From Amanita rubescens (Eukaryota > Basidiomycota > Agaricomycetes > Agaricales > Amanitaceae): a stretch of DNA of 64,000 nt. The stretch covers positions 1-64,000 of the forward strand of contig WION01000022.1 of assembly GCA_015039365.1 (NCBI GenBank). Reading direction: 5' to 3'. This document shows, one piece after another, positions 36,648 through 49,526 of this stretch (position 1 is its first letter; each line of letters begins with the position of its first letter). The position numbers were made by a program, and so were the translations under genes. Below the pieces are notes generated by a model. It was not told the DNA's origin and searched no databases. It worked only from the letters and a program-made list of their open reading frames with translations.

Positions 36648-37479
36648 CTAAATCAACTTGCCGGGTGGTTTCCGTTTTGTCGCTGACGGCTTCCTACATA
36701 TAGTGGACTTTGGGGTTTTGCTCACGGATTTGTCAGCTCCCTTGCCCGAAGACATTACCGGTGGTGGCAGGGAGGGCGACATGGGCAAAAATCGTTCCGA
36801 ATCAGACGATTCATCTTTACTATTTTGTCGCCTCTTTTCCTCTCTTGTCCGTTTCAATACCCTCGTAAAAGCCGAAGGGACATTGGAGCGACGAGGCAGT
36901 GGACTTGACGCACGCTTGCGGGCGGTTTTTTTAGTCCTCTTTCGGGCGAGATGAGGCGCTGAGCTTGAGGTTCCTGCAAAATGCGTAACGGGAAGACTCG
37001 ATGAGGCAGAAGCGACCGCATTGCGCCAGATCGATGAACTTCCCGCCGAGCTATTTTTTACCGCATAACTGTTATCTGCTACAATATATATTTACATATG
37101 TGCACTTCGAAGCGGATGTAACACTTTTGAAGTACGTACCTAATCTTCCTTTCTCATTTACAGGCTTCTCTCCGATCCTACGCGTTACACCAGGAGACAA
37201 ACGCCGCCTTGGTGTTATTTGTATGCTAGAAGGTATATCTTGATGCCGTGAGTAAACAATCGCGCCACGCGTGATTGATATACCTCGGCGTCCTCGGCTA
37301 AACCCATCCTCTTCGGCCATACCGATTCTGGGTCGCTTGAGACTGGCTTCATGACTAACTGCCTGTTCCTTCCTCTTTCTTAAGACTGCTGCTGGGAGCA
37401 GTTCCTGTAACACAGATTCCTGCTCTAATTCATCCTGCGAGGATACTTCTGGGGTATCCTCGGGCTCTAGTGCTTGCAT
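36648..37479 (-). CDS. Basic, Ser-rich probable nuclear protein, unknown
   Basis: The first exon from 37479 (MQALEPEDTPEVSSQDELEQ) contains RKRKEQAV, LKRPRIG, ISITRGAIVYSRHQDIPSS and ITPRRRLSPGVTRR. Introns with GTACGT and AG ends connect to SAGSSSIWRNAVAS and then to a Lys/Arg-rich exon (ARKRTKKTARKRASS, KRTREEKRRQNSK) ending KRKPPGKLI at 36648. Several nuclear localisation-type basic runs are visible and no known domain. It lies just upstream of the KMT1-like gene on the same strand, only 25 bp from its ATG. A single longer transcript is conceivable, but a stop separates the frames. Confidence 0.5.
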
Positions 37480-39471
37480 AAGCAAAGAGGTATATGGTCA
37501 TGATTACTGGGCACACCTTGTATGGTTTCCCAGATAGGACCTGGTGAGGGGGATGGCCTTGAGTGACTGCCAACCATCCCCTACAGATGTGGCAAAAGGC
37601 TGAATGAATGCTACAGATTGCTCCCTTTAAGTATTCTCACACGTGATGTCACATGTCACGAAATTACGGAATGATTGACGACCCCGAAACTGCTCAGGAA
37701 GCATTGCAGAAGGCTAAGTCCACATATATTTATCCAAAGGTTCACGATAATACAAGAATCAGGATCAGTTTTTTTCTTAAAAAATTACCTGAAAGCAGAC
37801 ACTAAATGCAAATTTTATCCATAGCAAGAACATCTGCTCAAAGTGATTTAGAAGCAGCTCTTGTTAGACACTCGGCCCTCGGGCCGTGCTGGTGGTTGGG
37901 GTCCTCCTGACGAGCATATGATCAGGATGTGAGACAGCGATAAGATAAAAATAATCACCACCTCATCAGGATGAGTCAGCAGCCTACTTAAGGATCACTT
38001 TGACTCTCAAGTTCCTTTGCTCGCCTCTCGTTAAACTTCAAACTTCAAGGTTCAAGACAGATTAGTAAAGGCCCGGGCCGGCATGTAGAGTCAAAAATCA
38101 TCATTGGCAATGACTTGACTTAACTAAGGCCCGGGAAGATCACACCAGTCTATCATTGGTTTGAGAATTGAAAACATGATATTAAACATCCTTGTCAATA
38201 TTGGCCATTGGTCATATCCCAGACAATTCTGCCTAATTGCAGAGACATCTTTCGGGACTCGCAATTTCAGTTTGCTTACTGTTCCTTGAAAGCACCGAAA
38301 CACAGCCACGCCGGATGGGAAGAACAATCTGCCACCTTGGAGTGGTGGAGCAACAATTTTATGCTTCAAGGATTATGAATATTCCGAAATGCAACCGTTT
38401 AAGTTTCTGCTGTCACTGTAAGCAGAGAAATTCTCAATAGCCGTGCCATGAGTCAAGTTTTGAACACGAGGAATGGAGACACATCGCAATACTGATCAGC
38501 TCCAATTTCGCCGCGTGGGTTCCTGTCGACGATAGGTATGAAGATCTGCGCCACAGACAGTGTGGATCGGACTAGAGTCGCATTCACAAGATCGCCGTTT
38601 GTAATTTGGATCCGTGTCATCCAACTTGCGCCCCGAGATGCTTGAACATTCTACAATCCATTCAAAAACTGACGCTACCCATTTTACAACTTGACAGAAC
38701 TTTGACACACTGCGGAGGTACAGTCATGCCATTGGAAACATACGGTTCGGCTTTCGCGTCATGCGCATGACGTCATACACATGTTCGGTCAGCGATGTTC
38801 CCAGAGTCGAGAAATCTCTATCCGTTCGGAGGATTAATATCCACTGTTCTATAAGTGTATGTGGAAGAGCGTTCCACACCCAACGTCGACACGCTGACTC
38901 CGAGGAGTCGGCTGCTATTACGTTCGCGAGCATACCACGACCACCGCGGGCCTCAGGCCTCAGGGTTGATGCATGATGTGTCCTGGACGTTTGTCAGGCA
39001 GCATCCCGTCGATCTTCAAAGCATGTCATGCAGTGCAAGTAATCGGAATCCGGGTAACGATTTTTGACGCGTAATTCAGCTTCCTCGTCGGGGACGAGTG
39101 ATCCTGGATCCAGGTGATAAAGCAAGCCGGACCTCGCAAATTTTCGGGCGTCTCGGTTGAGCTCCCGAAACGCCGGGTGAACGGATCCAATGACATTCGT
39201 CCACAATATGTACCCGGTGACTGAGATGTTTGACATAAACCTGTGCCATACAATGTCGGGTCGCTATCAGCGCAGTTCGAAATCCGTCATAGGAATTGAT
39301 ACAAATCCATCCCTGAGTGAACATATATAAGTACAGAAATGCCCTGCCATATTTATGTAAATGCCTACATAGCCCGAACAGGTTAAAGTCAGCGTCCTCC
39401 TTAGTGCAACGTACAAATCATGAAAAGCAACGTCACCGATATATCGATAAGGTCACAGGTCATCAGAGATG
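37480..39471. other. No supported gene; possible LTR-like segment
   Basis: No convincing coding region. From 37862 (TGTTAGACACTCGG) to about 38,135 the sequence has a GGCCC palindrome, a TACTTAAGG box and two AAGGCCCGGG words, which looks like promoter-bearing repeat DNA, perhaps a solo LTR. I found no second copy or target-site duplication. The rest shows scattered short frames only. Confidence 0.35.
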
Positions 39472-41696
39472 CTACTCGTACTCAAGTCCCCGCATTCGTC
39501 GGTTTTCGGCTTTATCGGTTAAGCTAGTTTGGATGAGTATGATGGGCCACCCCAACCGTGAAAACAGTTTATGTCCTCCGTTCTTCTTGGCTTCTTGAGC
39601 GGCAGCAGCGTTAACGTCAAATGCCATGTACGGCAATTGCAAGGCGCCAACGAGCCAGACGGTTAAAATGGTCATTGAGACTGTAGATACTATGTAGGTC
39701 CAGAGCCTCGGCTTAGTTCCGGGGTTGATCTCATCCACGTTGATGCCAAATACAGACTAAGCAATGGACGGACTAAGAGAATACAACATCGCGTTGTCAG
39801 GGCACTTACCGAGGTGAACATCGCTGGCAGGAACACCATCGTCAAATATGATATTTGTCTCATTGCTGTGGGGAAGGTATTACTTAACTGGAGCACATGA
39901 CGGAGGGAATTATACGAACCTGCGCTGTCGCGAACCTGAGCTTCGGTTAGTTTGGTCGTTTGTCTGCTGTCATAGATATTCGAGCGACTGTAGCCCTGGA
40001 AAGCAGTGTTACCGGGGGCGATGCAACGTTGGCTATAATGACACGTACTAGATTTGTAGCATTTCTTAGTCGCATGTCCTGCATCTGACAATCCTTCTCA
40101 ATCCGACTGATTCCTCGTAATATGTGATTGCACTCCTTTTCTATAGCACTTCGTGCTTGTTCCTTGTTCGCGGCACCAGCCAAGGCGGGATTGGGCGTGT
40201 TTTTCACAAAGACAACCGCCTTCTGGAAATCGGCGAGTAGAGAATTATAGAACAGCATATGAGCACGTATAGTGTGCAAGTTATTCATTATATCTGTCAT
40301 CTCGAATGGATCCAGAGTCTTCATGACTCGAGCTTCCTGTATGACGAAGTTACTCAACGTAGACTTGATATTTTGGGTCGACTTACCAACTTGCGAATTT
40401 TGTCATAGAGGCCTTCTATGGCTTCATCCCATGAATATAATGCATACCATAGCAGGCTAACCAGCACGAAAGTGGCGTCGCGATATTCCTGGAACAATTT
40501 ACCCCAATAGACCGAGCGCCCCACTAACTGCAACCTAGCACAGAGATCCGCAGCTGAAGTGGACCCGTGCTCCTCATTACAATGATATGAAATAATAGTG
40601 TTATCGTATTTGGATCGAATCATGTGGAAGGCTAGGAGATCGGGTTGAAGCGCGCTGTCATCTAGGCACCGAGAATTAGCGCGTCATGGCACAGCCTAAA
40701 ATCGGGGCACTGCTACCTAGCGGCAACGGCTTATGAACGTCAATCGCCGACCTTTCCGAAAGTCGTGTTTTATCGGAGGTCATGTAATCATCCCTTGCAG
40801 GTTTCGCAATTTTCCTTACAAACCTTAACGTCACAGTGATACCTGTGTGAAATAAGTACGACATCGCCGCAAAACCAGGCGCGTGGAAAAACTTACGATC
40901 ACTTTTTAGTTGGGTATCTAAACTATCTTGAAATCTTGAGGGCGTCCACCCAATGGATGAAGAAAAATAGAATGGTTCTATGTCGTAGCTACAATCAAGT
41001 TAAGAATACGGAGTATCACACAAAGATGCTACCCTCACATCGTGCCCAACATCTTCAAGGCAGGACCGGAGATCCCATCCACAAATATCGCCCGTGCCAT
41101 TGCCTTGCGTGCTCGCTTTGTATGTGAGCGTTATTAAAGATTCTGTTCGGTTCGAGGAGGCCGAAATCATGTACGCACTACTTGTCGCAGTTCCTCCGCA
41201 CCACTTTCGTAATCCCCTCCATCGACGTGAATCACTTCAGGCTTGGAGAAAGGGCACCCCTTCTGATCGATCGCCATTTCAACGTACTGCATGGAGCATG
41301 CATGCTTCTGCCTCGCCACCTCGTGTATCCCACTTTTGTCTTGTTGAGCGCGGGTCCAGTTGGGAAACAACGATTGTGGGTAGCCTTCTAAGCAGTCGTT
41401 GCAACTCATTGTTTCCTTGTTGTGTTTGCATCTGCCTTGCTTTGGCCTCACTTCAATAGGCTCGGTAGGGACCTAGGTTGCGTCATGTAGTGAGTTTAGC
41501 CGGTAAATTGACAATAAGCACGCTTACAGAATCGCGGACGTCAAGAAAAGGCCATGGCCCTAACTCTGAATTAAAAGCCATTTGTTGAAAACAATTATGA
41601 AGTACCTGAGGGCGTGGCATGGCGATATCTGGGTGTTGGAATGGGCTGCTGAGCGCGCCGGTGTTCACCATTCGGAATGATTTTTTCCTGGGTCAT
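39472..41696 (-). CDS. CorA-like divalent cation transporter homologue
   Basis: The minus-strand frame starts MTQEKIIPNGEHRRAQQ, then exons give ELGPWPFLDVRDS, a cysteine-bearing segment (CKHNKETMSCNDC), and helical text typical of the CorA stalk. The stalk text includes YALYSWDEAIEGLYDKI, SNFVIQEARVMKTLDPFEM, KECNHILRGISRIEKDCQM and QTTKLTEAQVRDSA. Two membrane segments close the protein: AMRQISYLTMVFLPAMF, then LWTYIVSTVSMTILTVWLV. Between them the family signature GMN is replaced by GIN (SVFGINVDEINPGT). CorA proteins are pentameric Mg2+ channels. Mushrooms carry many diverged copies, so ion specificity here is open. Introns are about 50 nt. An upstream ATG (MALNRDSTV, about 41.81 kb) is an alternative. 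It is divergent from the next transporter. Confidence 0.72.
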
Positions 41697-42047
41697 CGTG
41701 TGAGGTGGTGGCAAAGAGTCAAGGTATTAGACGCTCTGCATGGGCGGCTTCGACCGGCGGCACGGGCGGCGTGGTTGCCACGGGTTCAGTTACAGTCGAA
41801 TCTCGATTGAGAGCCATATCAGGAACGGGATCTGGCACTCCCACGAGAAGTGACTTATATAAAAATGAGCTCTACAGCTTTTTCAAAACCCTTCCCCCAC
41901 AGACTCACAGCCTCGCTGGTTGTTCAAGGCTGTTGCACAAGAACTGTTTTCTGCAATTGTGAGTCAATTCTAAATGTCTCACGACCACGATCGCTTCAAC
42001 AATCATTTTCTATAAAAATACAGAACCATCGTTAATGCGAATAATTC

Positions 42048-43901
42048 ATGATGGTCTCCGGAAAAGCTATCGCCACTCTCATCTTGTTTATCCTCTCAAT
42101 CATCACTGTAATTCGTCCATTGAAGATACCCTTGGGACGAAACCGGCATTTTCCTCTCAATCTTCTGACAGCGCCGATTATTATAATTGCCATTTTATGG
42201 GCCTCTCAATGTTTGGGGGCAACCACCGTACGCCCCATGTTTGTCACGAAAATTCCGTCCTAACGATGTGGTAGATCCGACGTGGAATTGTGTACGTGGT
42301 TCAAATACACATGAATTTGCACATATTGATTCTGCCTCAGTGGGACCGACGGTGTTAAACCGTACAATATCCTGATCTTGTTTTTCTCGCTTGCCTACAT
42401 GTCTATCACACTGGACGTAACCGGCATACTCAAAGCTGCGGCATATTGGGTAAGCAACGTTAGTGGAAGAAGTGGGACGAAGCTCTTCATCTACTTTTAC
42501 CTTCTAATAACCGCGCTAAGTGGTTTCTTTGGAAACGATCCAATGATCTTGTCCGGCACACTCTTCTTGGTGTACTATACTGACGCCGCTAAAGTACGCA
42601 TACCGCTTTATCCCGATTGCGTCACTGATCTTCTGTAGCTCGACCCCCTGCCGTGGCTCATGTCTGAATTTGCCGCTGCCAATACGGCTAGCATGATTCT
42701 TTTTGTCGGCAACCCTACGAATGTTGTCATCTGCGAAGGCTTCGGAATTGAGAATGCGGCCTACACAGCATGGACATTCTTCCCTTTCGCCGCATGCAGC
42801 GTAACATGTCTTGTGGCGCTGTACGCCCAATTCCGTGTGACAGGCAAACTAGCGCCCAAGCTGCCCGATACTGTAAAGTTCAGGGCTCGGGAAGCGATAA
42901 ACGATTTACCGGGGGCGATCGTAGGGACTTTTCTTCTTGGTGGCGCCCTCGTCACCGCCCTTGTTGTCAGTTTCGTGAACGTTGACGTATGGAAAATCAC
43001 ACTTCCATTCGCTGCCACCAAATTCATTTTTGATATCACCTGGGATCTTTACCGGGTCAAGACCATTGGTATCGATAAACTTCGAGAACGGATAAAGGTG
43101 TCCCTCCCCGAGAATAATCAGGAGGAAGCAGAGCCGCACCTCGCTTCGGCAGAAAAATCTCTGAAAAAGGCAGAAAACGCGCAAGTCTCAACGGGAAGCT
43201 CTCAGAGTACCAAAATGGACCATTCTGATACAAGATCGATAAAGGACTTCGTTCCCAGCGCTCCGAGCTCCCAGAGCACCGGGACAAATGTCGCACAAGA
43301 GGTCATCGATAGACTGATACCGAAGCCGATGATAGGGAAACAGTGGTGGGAAGAAATTCCCCGTATACCCGCTATGGTAGCGTTCAGCAGGGACCATCTA
43401 CCGACATTATACAATGCCTTCCCCCGCCTCCCATTTGCACTAGTCCCTTTCGCTTTCTCCCAATTCATCCTGATCGAAGCGCTCTCTGGTCAAGGCTGGA
43501 TAAACATTTTCGCGCATTGGCTTATCGTCGCAACAAAAAAAGAGATGTACCCGATGGTTTGGATCATAGGTGTCATGGGTGTCATACTTTGTAACATCTC
43601 CGGGACAAACATTGGAGCGACAATATTGCTCACTCAGATTGTACGCGCCGCCGATCTTCCTCCTGACAGTAGGCGCGCTGCCGGCATCGCGCTTGCGGTC
43701 GCTAGCAATATCGGTGCCGTTAGCTTCGTCTTCAGTGCTAGTCTCGCAGGTTTACTATGGAAAGGAATAATTGATGATCAAAAGCCGGGAAATAAGATAA
43801 CACAAAGGGCATTTGCGAAATGGAACATAATACCTCTTGTAGTTATGATGGGTGTTGGGTTGGCAGTCGTCACTCTAGAAATGCGTATAAAGTACAGATA
43901 G
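42048..43901 (+). CDS. ArsB/NhaD-like anion transporter (ion transporter superfamily)
   Basis: After MMVSGKAIATLILFILSII the frame passes through three small introns (starting near 42,229, near 42,291 and near 42,597) and stays open to 43,901. Motifs include KPYNILILFFSLAYMSITLD, FFGNDPMILSGTLFLVYY, the signature SEFAAANTASMILFVGNPTNVV, NISGTNIGATILLTQI and ASNIGAVSFVFSASLAG. These match the two inverted halves of the ArsB/citrate-transporter-like fold. A cytoplasmic loop of about 130 residues rich in Ser/Lys/Glu separates them. Members export arsenite or move other anions across the plasma membrane, but the substrate here cannot be told from sequence. No ars regulator or reductase is nearby. 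Confidence 0.82.
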
Positions 43902-46242
43902 GACGAAATATTTAAACTTAACTTATCGTCTGACATCTGATAGGATTCCAGGCCGGTAGGTAACGAACGATGGTCCACGGCACAGCACCCCTACTTGACT
44001 TTTCACGTCATATGTCCGATGAGCGTACTCATGATACCAATATGTTATCTATATACCCATAATATGTAACGTTACGTAGAACCTAGACAGCACTTGGCAA
44101 TGGGCGTTGGTGTACTGTGCTAAAATTAGCAGCCGTAGCATGCAGCACAATTGATATGGCTTTGAAACACGTTTTGACAAGATTCCTAGACCGTCACGAT
44201 CGTCGCACGATGGTGGGTACGGCTTGTAGTATGGTTCACAAGCTCGCAAAGGTTGTCTGCGTTAGACTTGCAGGAGAGGTGAGACGAGAGACTTGCAGGA
44301 GAGGTGAGACGAGAGACTCACAAAAACGGGCAGTACGCGCTGGGCTGGCGCTCATGAGGTGCAATGTCACTTGATGGATGGTGACAGATGCTGATTGTTA
44401 TAGTTGCGCTTGACCTGATATGGTATAGTATGTCTGTTTTAGCAGCTGGATTGACCCTTTTCGGGTTGCTTCTCTTCTCAGCGAGATAAGATCATCCACG
44501 TTTGCAAGATTCTATTTATATTTTCTGATACTCTACCCGAACTCTCCTTAACGACGCTGTTTGCCATATTTGCCTCCCAAGTTCGTGATAACGACGTAAA
44601 ACAGTATCAGAACAGATACTAATTATAATAGGTTCTTGACATCATAAATGTCGTGCACTCACTTTCAAAGTTGCACACCGCGCCTGACATCCAGTCAGAC
44701 CATATGACACAATCTCTGAAGAAATGGCTAATATCGTTTAATCGATTACAAATGAAGTCCTCTTGAAGCCTACTAACTCGTGTCCAATGATGGTTCTCCT
44801 GAGTTAAAAGTGCGTCCTACGGTCCCCAGCGGGTAATCGGTAATCTGTTCTTAATTTTGGACACATTCATGCAGCGCTCACTTCCATCAAGTCTAGCCTG
44901 GCGCGTTGGTTTCGTGTGTCTTATTTATTTAATACGCTTCATTCACAACAACGGGATCTGCATTTCAACTTGAAGAAGCCATTTTACCCATGTTTCTATC
45001 ACTGTCATGCTATCATGTTCATCCCGGCCAACAAAAAATCCGGTGCTGAAACGCGGTTTTTTCACCCTGGTATGCAATTTCATCTGACGATTCTCCCCGC
45101 TAATCTCAGCAGTGAACTGATGAAGGCTCTCTGTGTTGTTCACAGGACCATCAATCGTGAAGAACGGTAAGATCTCAAGGACTAGGCTCTAGCAGAACCT
45201 AACGTCGTGATCACGTTCCTGGTCTGCGTATATTAACTTATCACAATTTCTACCACAGCTTTTATAATATATAACGTTAGTACACTTTCCCCGTTTTCAC
45301 GATTCAGTCACACAACACGCGCCGCAGATGACTGAACTCTTCACATGTGACACATCGAAGTGTTTAGGTGCATCATGTTCATACTGTCATGCGCCGGGTT
45401 ACTCGATGAGTAAGTGCATATCGAGTGTATAGTCCTTTTTGCCTCCCGCGGTGAGCGATTGTGTATTTATACATTAAGGTGATTGGACGTCGCTTATTAC
45501 GTCATACGAGCTTCTTCTTGGCGGGTCTTGGCGGTGATTGACTTCAAAGGGACAGGCAACCTCAGGCAACGTCCACTTATTTTAGGTGCATCAACGCATG
45601 GCAACCTGAGTTTCCTTTCTGGACTATCGACTTCGAGAAATAGGTCACGTTTTTAACATTTCTCAAGAGAAACACCCATGCGCTATTAATTTTCCGTGGA
45701 GTGACCATAAATAAAGCCAGCTTTCCATCGTAACGTACAGATCGGCAACATGCTGTATAGGTGAGATATTTAAAAGGGATGATACAGGCTGTTACGAATC
45801 GGTTGATGAAGTAAATCGAAATTGAGCTGCATGGCGAAGTGGTTCACTCGCCGAAATATCTCCAGTGAACTCATGTTGTGTATATGGCGCCGGCATCATG
45901 ATGTGGCAAAGCTCTCGATATGTCGGAAATAACGAGCCTTGTGCTAACCTACATCTACATAAAGCTTGAACATTGTCTACATGAGTGATCATTGACCATC
46001 GTACGTCTTATTTAAGTGAGGGAACCAGACGTCCAGCAGGGTAACCTGGACCGTTCGTCCGCCCAGTGTACGGCATGGTAAATCTACTTGCGGCAACAAC
46101 GGCTCCTTTCCTGGCGTAAATGTATAATAGAACCCTTAAGGCCTTATCTGATAAGTAACAACCTATATCTGCTATCTCGAGTGACATCCGATTGCAGTTA
46201 TAGCCCGAAGTAATGCATTTTGCTCAAGAGTAGATAACGAAA
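43902..46242. other. No supported gene
   Basis: AT-moderate DNA without a credible coding region, RNA gene or inverted repeat. The one notable item is the perfect 25-bp tandem duplication at 44264-44313. Confidence 0.6.
44264..44313. repeat. Perfect 25-bp tandem duplication
   Basis: AGACTTGCAGGAGAGGTGAG plus ACGAG occurs twice back to back (44264-44288 and 44289-44313), and the next bases start a third, aborted unit. It is a simple slippage duplication outside any gene. Confidence 0.9.
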
Positions 46243-47535
46243 TTACACTGCGGGTGTTAGCTTCTTCCAAACGGCCTGAGCCGTATTCATCATCCCTTCT
46301 AACCATTGATCTTTACCTTCCCCTACGGGTACTTCGGATGATTTTTCATGCTGAAACAACATGTACGGCCGCCCTTCATCGGAACTCATACTTACATGAG
46401 GGACGAGCGGTAGTTCCGCTAATACGTCTAACATAAGCCGTTCAGCAGTAGAACGAAATGCGTCAGGTGGTCCAAAAAGGCTGTGTGAGGTTGTACAAGT
46501 TGGACAAGTGAAATGTGCCTGATTTAGCACTAGACCGGCGATCTGCGTATATGTGGCCTATTAGAGTCCTCTATTGGTATGCAGAGGACGCCCACTTACT
46601 GGTACAGATACTTTCTGGAACATTGCAATTCCTTTTCGGACGTCCGACAGAGCAACATCTTGGGGGGTTGATACGATGATCGCGCCTGTTGGATCAGGGG
46701 ATAAAATTAAAAAACTATTAGAATCATAAGCTACCCCATACCGTCGACCTGTACGAGTTGACCAAGCGTTAACGGGACATCACCAGTTCCTGGCGGCATA
46801 TCAATGACCAATACATCTAAACCCGGCCCCCCGTTGCCGCCGGTCCAGTCGACGTCAAAAAGGAGTTGTTGAACAGCCTTTTGCACCATTAATCCACGCC
46901 ATACTATTGGAGTGTCCTCGTAATCTGCAGTGCGGGGAAGTAGGAAGCCCATCGACATGCACGGAACCCCGTGGTTTGTCAGAGGTTTGATGGCACCGGC
47001 TGCGAAAAGTTAAAAAAAAGGATTAATACATAAATGATGGATGTTATAAAAAAAACAAGGCATGTGACAATAAGCGGAATAGGATAGGACGAACACACAG
47101 GCAGTCAACTCCGGTTCCATACTATTTTGGAGGCCCATGAGTGTCGGAATGGAAGGACCGAAGACGTCAAGATCCAGGATGCCCACTCGGAGACGTGAGG
47201 CTGTTGAACTTGCATTTCGAAGCAGCCCGAGAGCAAACGCGAGATTCACTGAACAACACTTGATCAGTGCTTCATGTATACGCCAACTTTGCATACCAGC
47301 TATCGTGCTTTTCCCCACGCCACCTTTTCCGCTAGCAACAGCGACAACTTTTTTAACGTTTGGGATTGGGCGCCTTTCAATCGGGCCGCCTCGGCGCGGG
47401 ATTTGCGGTGGTCGTGGTTTCCGTGGAAGTCCCTAACAGAGAAAAATGCCTTCAGTGGGGGAATGCCTCTCTCGTATCCGGCTCACCAATGGGTTTTCGT
47501 GCCTTGCGAGGCGTGTCGTGGAGAAGAAACGAACA
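46243..47535 (-). CDS. IND1: Mrp-type P-loop ATPase, IND1/NUBPL-like (complex I Fe-S assembly)
   Basis: The N-terminal part reads [20 protein letters not shown], a typical mitochondrial targeting and start region of fungal Ind1. Next is the deviant Walker [14 protein letters not shown], split by an intron, then [40 protein letters not shown], the [15 protein letters not shown] block, [18 protein letters not shown] and [21 protein letters not shown]. The last bears the CxxC that binds the bridging 4Fe-4S cluster. Ind1 delivers Fe-S clusters to respiratory complex I in mitochondria. At least four introns are needed. The true ATG was not found: the first exon is open upstream to about 47,555 without one, so an additional 5' exon is likely. 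Confidence 0.85.
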
Positions 47536-49526
47536 GCAAAGTAACTAGGTTGGCCTGAGCATTATCGTGACAATCGTGACGTCAGCACTGTCACGCGTAC
47601 TACAACTTTTGCACTGTACCAGTCAAGCCGTATGCGTAAGTCCTAGTCTTGCTCGAATGTGGATATATTAGTGATTACAATCGCTAGTGCCAGTGTATGA
47701 AATGGGCGGAGCTCCACTTTTAGGGAGACTCTCCACATACATGCTATTATCTGCGCTCTAGCACCATAACATTTATCCCTTTAAAGGATGTCGTAGCGAT
47801 CGAAGGGATTCTACTAGTGCTTCTATGGTGGACCGCAGCAATCAAGTCCATTTCGGCTATGCCAAAGAAGCCTACATTGCTGTAACTCCTCCAATTAGGC
47901 ACCCATATCACTACCACTATTGGATTGCATCGATTCCACTATCACAAGACCCCGTTCCTCATACACCTCTACTCTCCCGAACCTATAAATCAAAGCGAAA
48001 CTAAAATTAGAAGGTGGATATGAGAGATAGAGTGAGTTATGAATAATGTGCCAGTTCAGTGTAGCAATTTTAAAATAATGAGCAGGCTGTGTTGGGGTGC
48101 GTTTCAGGCCATGTCAAGCTCGCGTTTTCCAGGGACATGGGGCTCGTAGCAGACGTTGAAGGTACCAGATTCACCCATTTGCAGTATTTCCAAAAGAGCT
48201 CGTCGAAAGCAGAAGCCAGCTAGGCCTTCCTAGCGCCGGAACGCAGCTCACAAGTTGGGGACGATTGAACTGGATACTGAAGGCACGGAACCATGTCCAC
48301 GGCGCAAGTCGCGTTTGGATTGCAAACTGCTTCAAGCGATACAAGCACCCCTGTCCTTTCAACACCAACGCCTCGAGTACCATTCTCCCATTCCTGAAAC
48401 CCCCAGTTCCCACTTCGCCTCTTCTACTCCGCTAGCTTCATCCCCATTGCTGCATGTTAGCCAACAACCAAATTACCATTCGCGCTGCCCCAACTAATCA
48501 TTTACTATTTTTCGACGTGCTTTGGTCAACCGAGGGGGCCCACGACAAGGGAGCACGAGGAGTCTTTACCGACAAGTATCGTAAAGAAATAACCGACCAC
48601 CAAATTCCCATTCTCGCTGTTCTCTCCTCTCCTGCTACTCAATCCATCTCAAAAGAAATCTCTGGCCCGGGTCGACGCTGGAAAAGAACGCCACTAGGAA
48701 ACGAAAAACGAATCAAAAACTCACTTTGTCGCTCCTTTAGTCTTCATTCTTGGACGTTGTCCGGTCCGGCCCAGGGTGCGGAAGAGGGACGGAACAGAAA
48801 AGGAAAAGTCGCACATTGGCGACGACCTTCCGAATGCAAGAGGGGTGTATGTGAAAGATGTTACGCGTTCGCGCGTAACACGCTGGTGTGGGCAACCGTC
48901 ATCACGTTCTAGCGATTTCCATCAGCGCGTTTGACACAGCTGAAAAAGTAATCGACACGTACAAGTCATTGGGGACTGGAGGCCCGTGCATGCGTCCTTG
49001 ACTGGTGGATGATGGACCCCGGCTATCCGGAAAAAAAGAAGAGTTGCGTAAAGGGAGGAGGTCGTCCAGGCGAGCAGTGAGCTTGAAGTCTTGAGGCCAT
49101 CGTCATAGGCAAGCGAGGAGAATTAGATGGAAGAGAGCACGAAGGAGACAGAACGACTACTTATATGGATTTTTTGAAGTGAGACAAACGCGTTCCTCGG
49201 CGCGGTGCGTCATAATCCGATGATTTATTGGCAATTGTTCAAAGTATGTTGCATTACTGCGCTTGGCGAGATGATGCTAAAGCGTCATTTTACGAAGTGT
49301 TAGCGCCATCTTTATATACGCATCCTGGGACGCTGGAGATCATCATGCAAGATTCGCTAGGCGTCATAATCCATTCTTCCATTGTTCTGTATTTATCATG
49401 ATGAAAGTTGCTAGCAGTACCGTATGCTAAATAGCGTCTAAGATCTGGATGTGCGCGAGAGCCGCGTGTTCGCAACTAGTGAGATGTGTGGCTGTGCACT
49501 TTTTATTTGCAGCTGAGCTACATGTC
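47536..49526. other. No supported gene
   Basis: Contains the unseen 5' exon of the IND1-like gene at its left edge at most. The longest frame (48454-48912, plus, 152 codons) has no motif, homologue feel or splice signals and is likely chance. No tRNA or repeat was seen. Confidence 0.45.

Noticed and set aside
37862..38135. Solo LTR of a gypsy-type element
   Set aside because: TG start and promoter-like words are suggestive, but I found no matching end, no second copy and no target-site duplication.
48454..48912. 152-codon plus-strand frame as a gene
   Set aside because: No motif, no splice context, and composition is like its surroundings; a chance frame.
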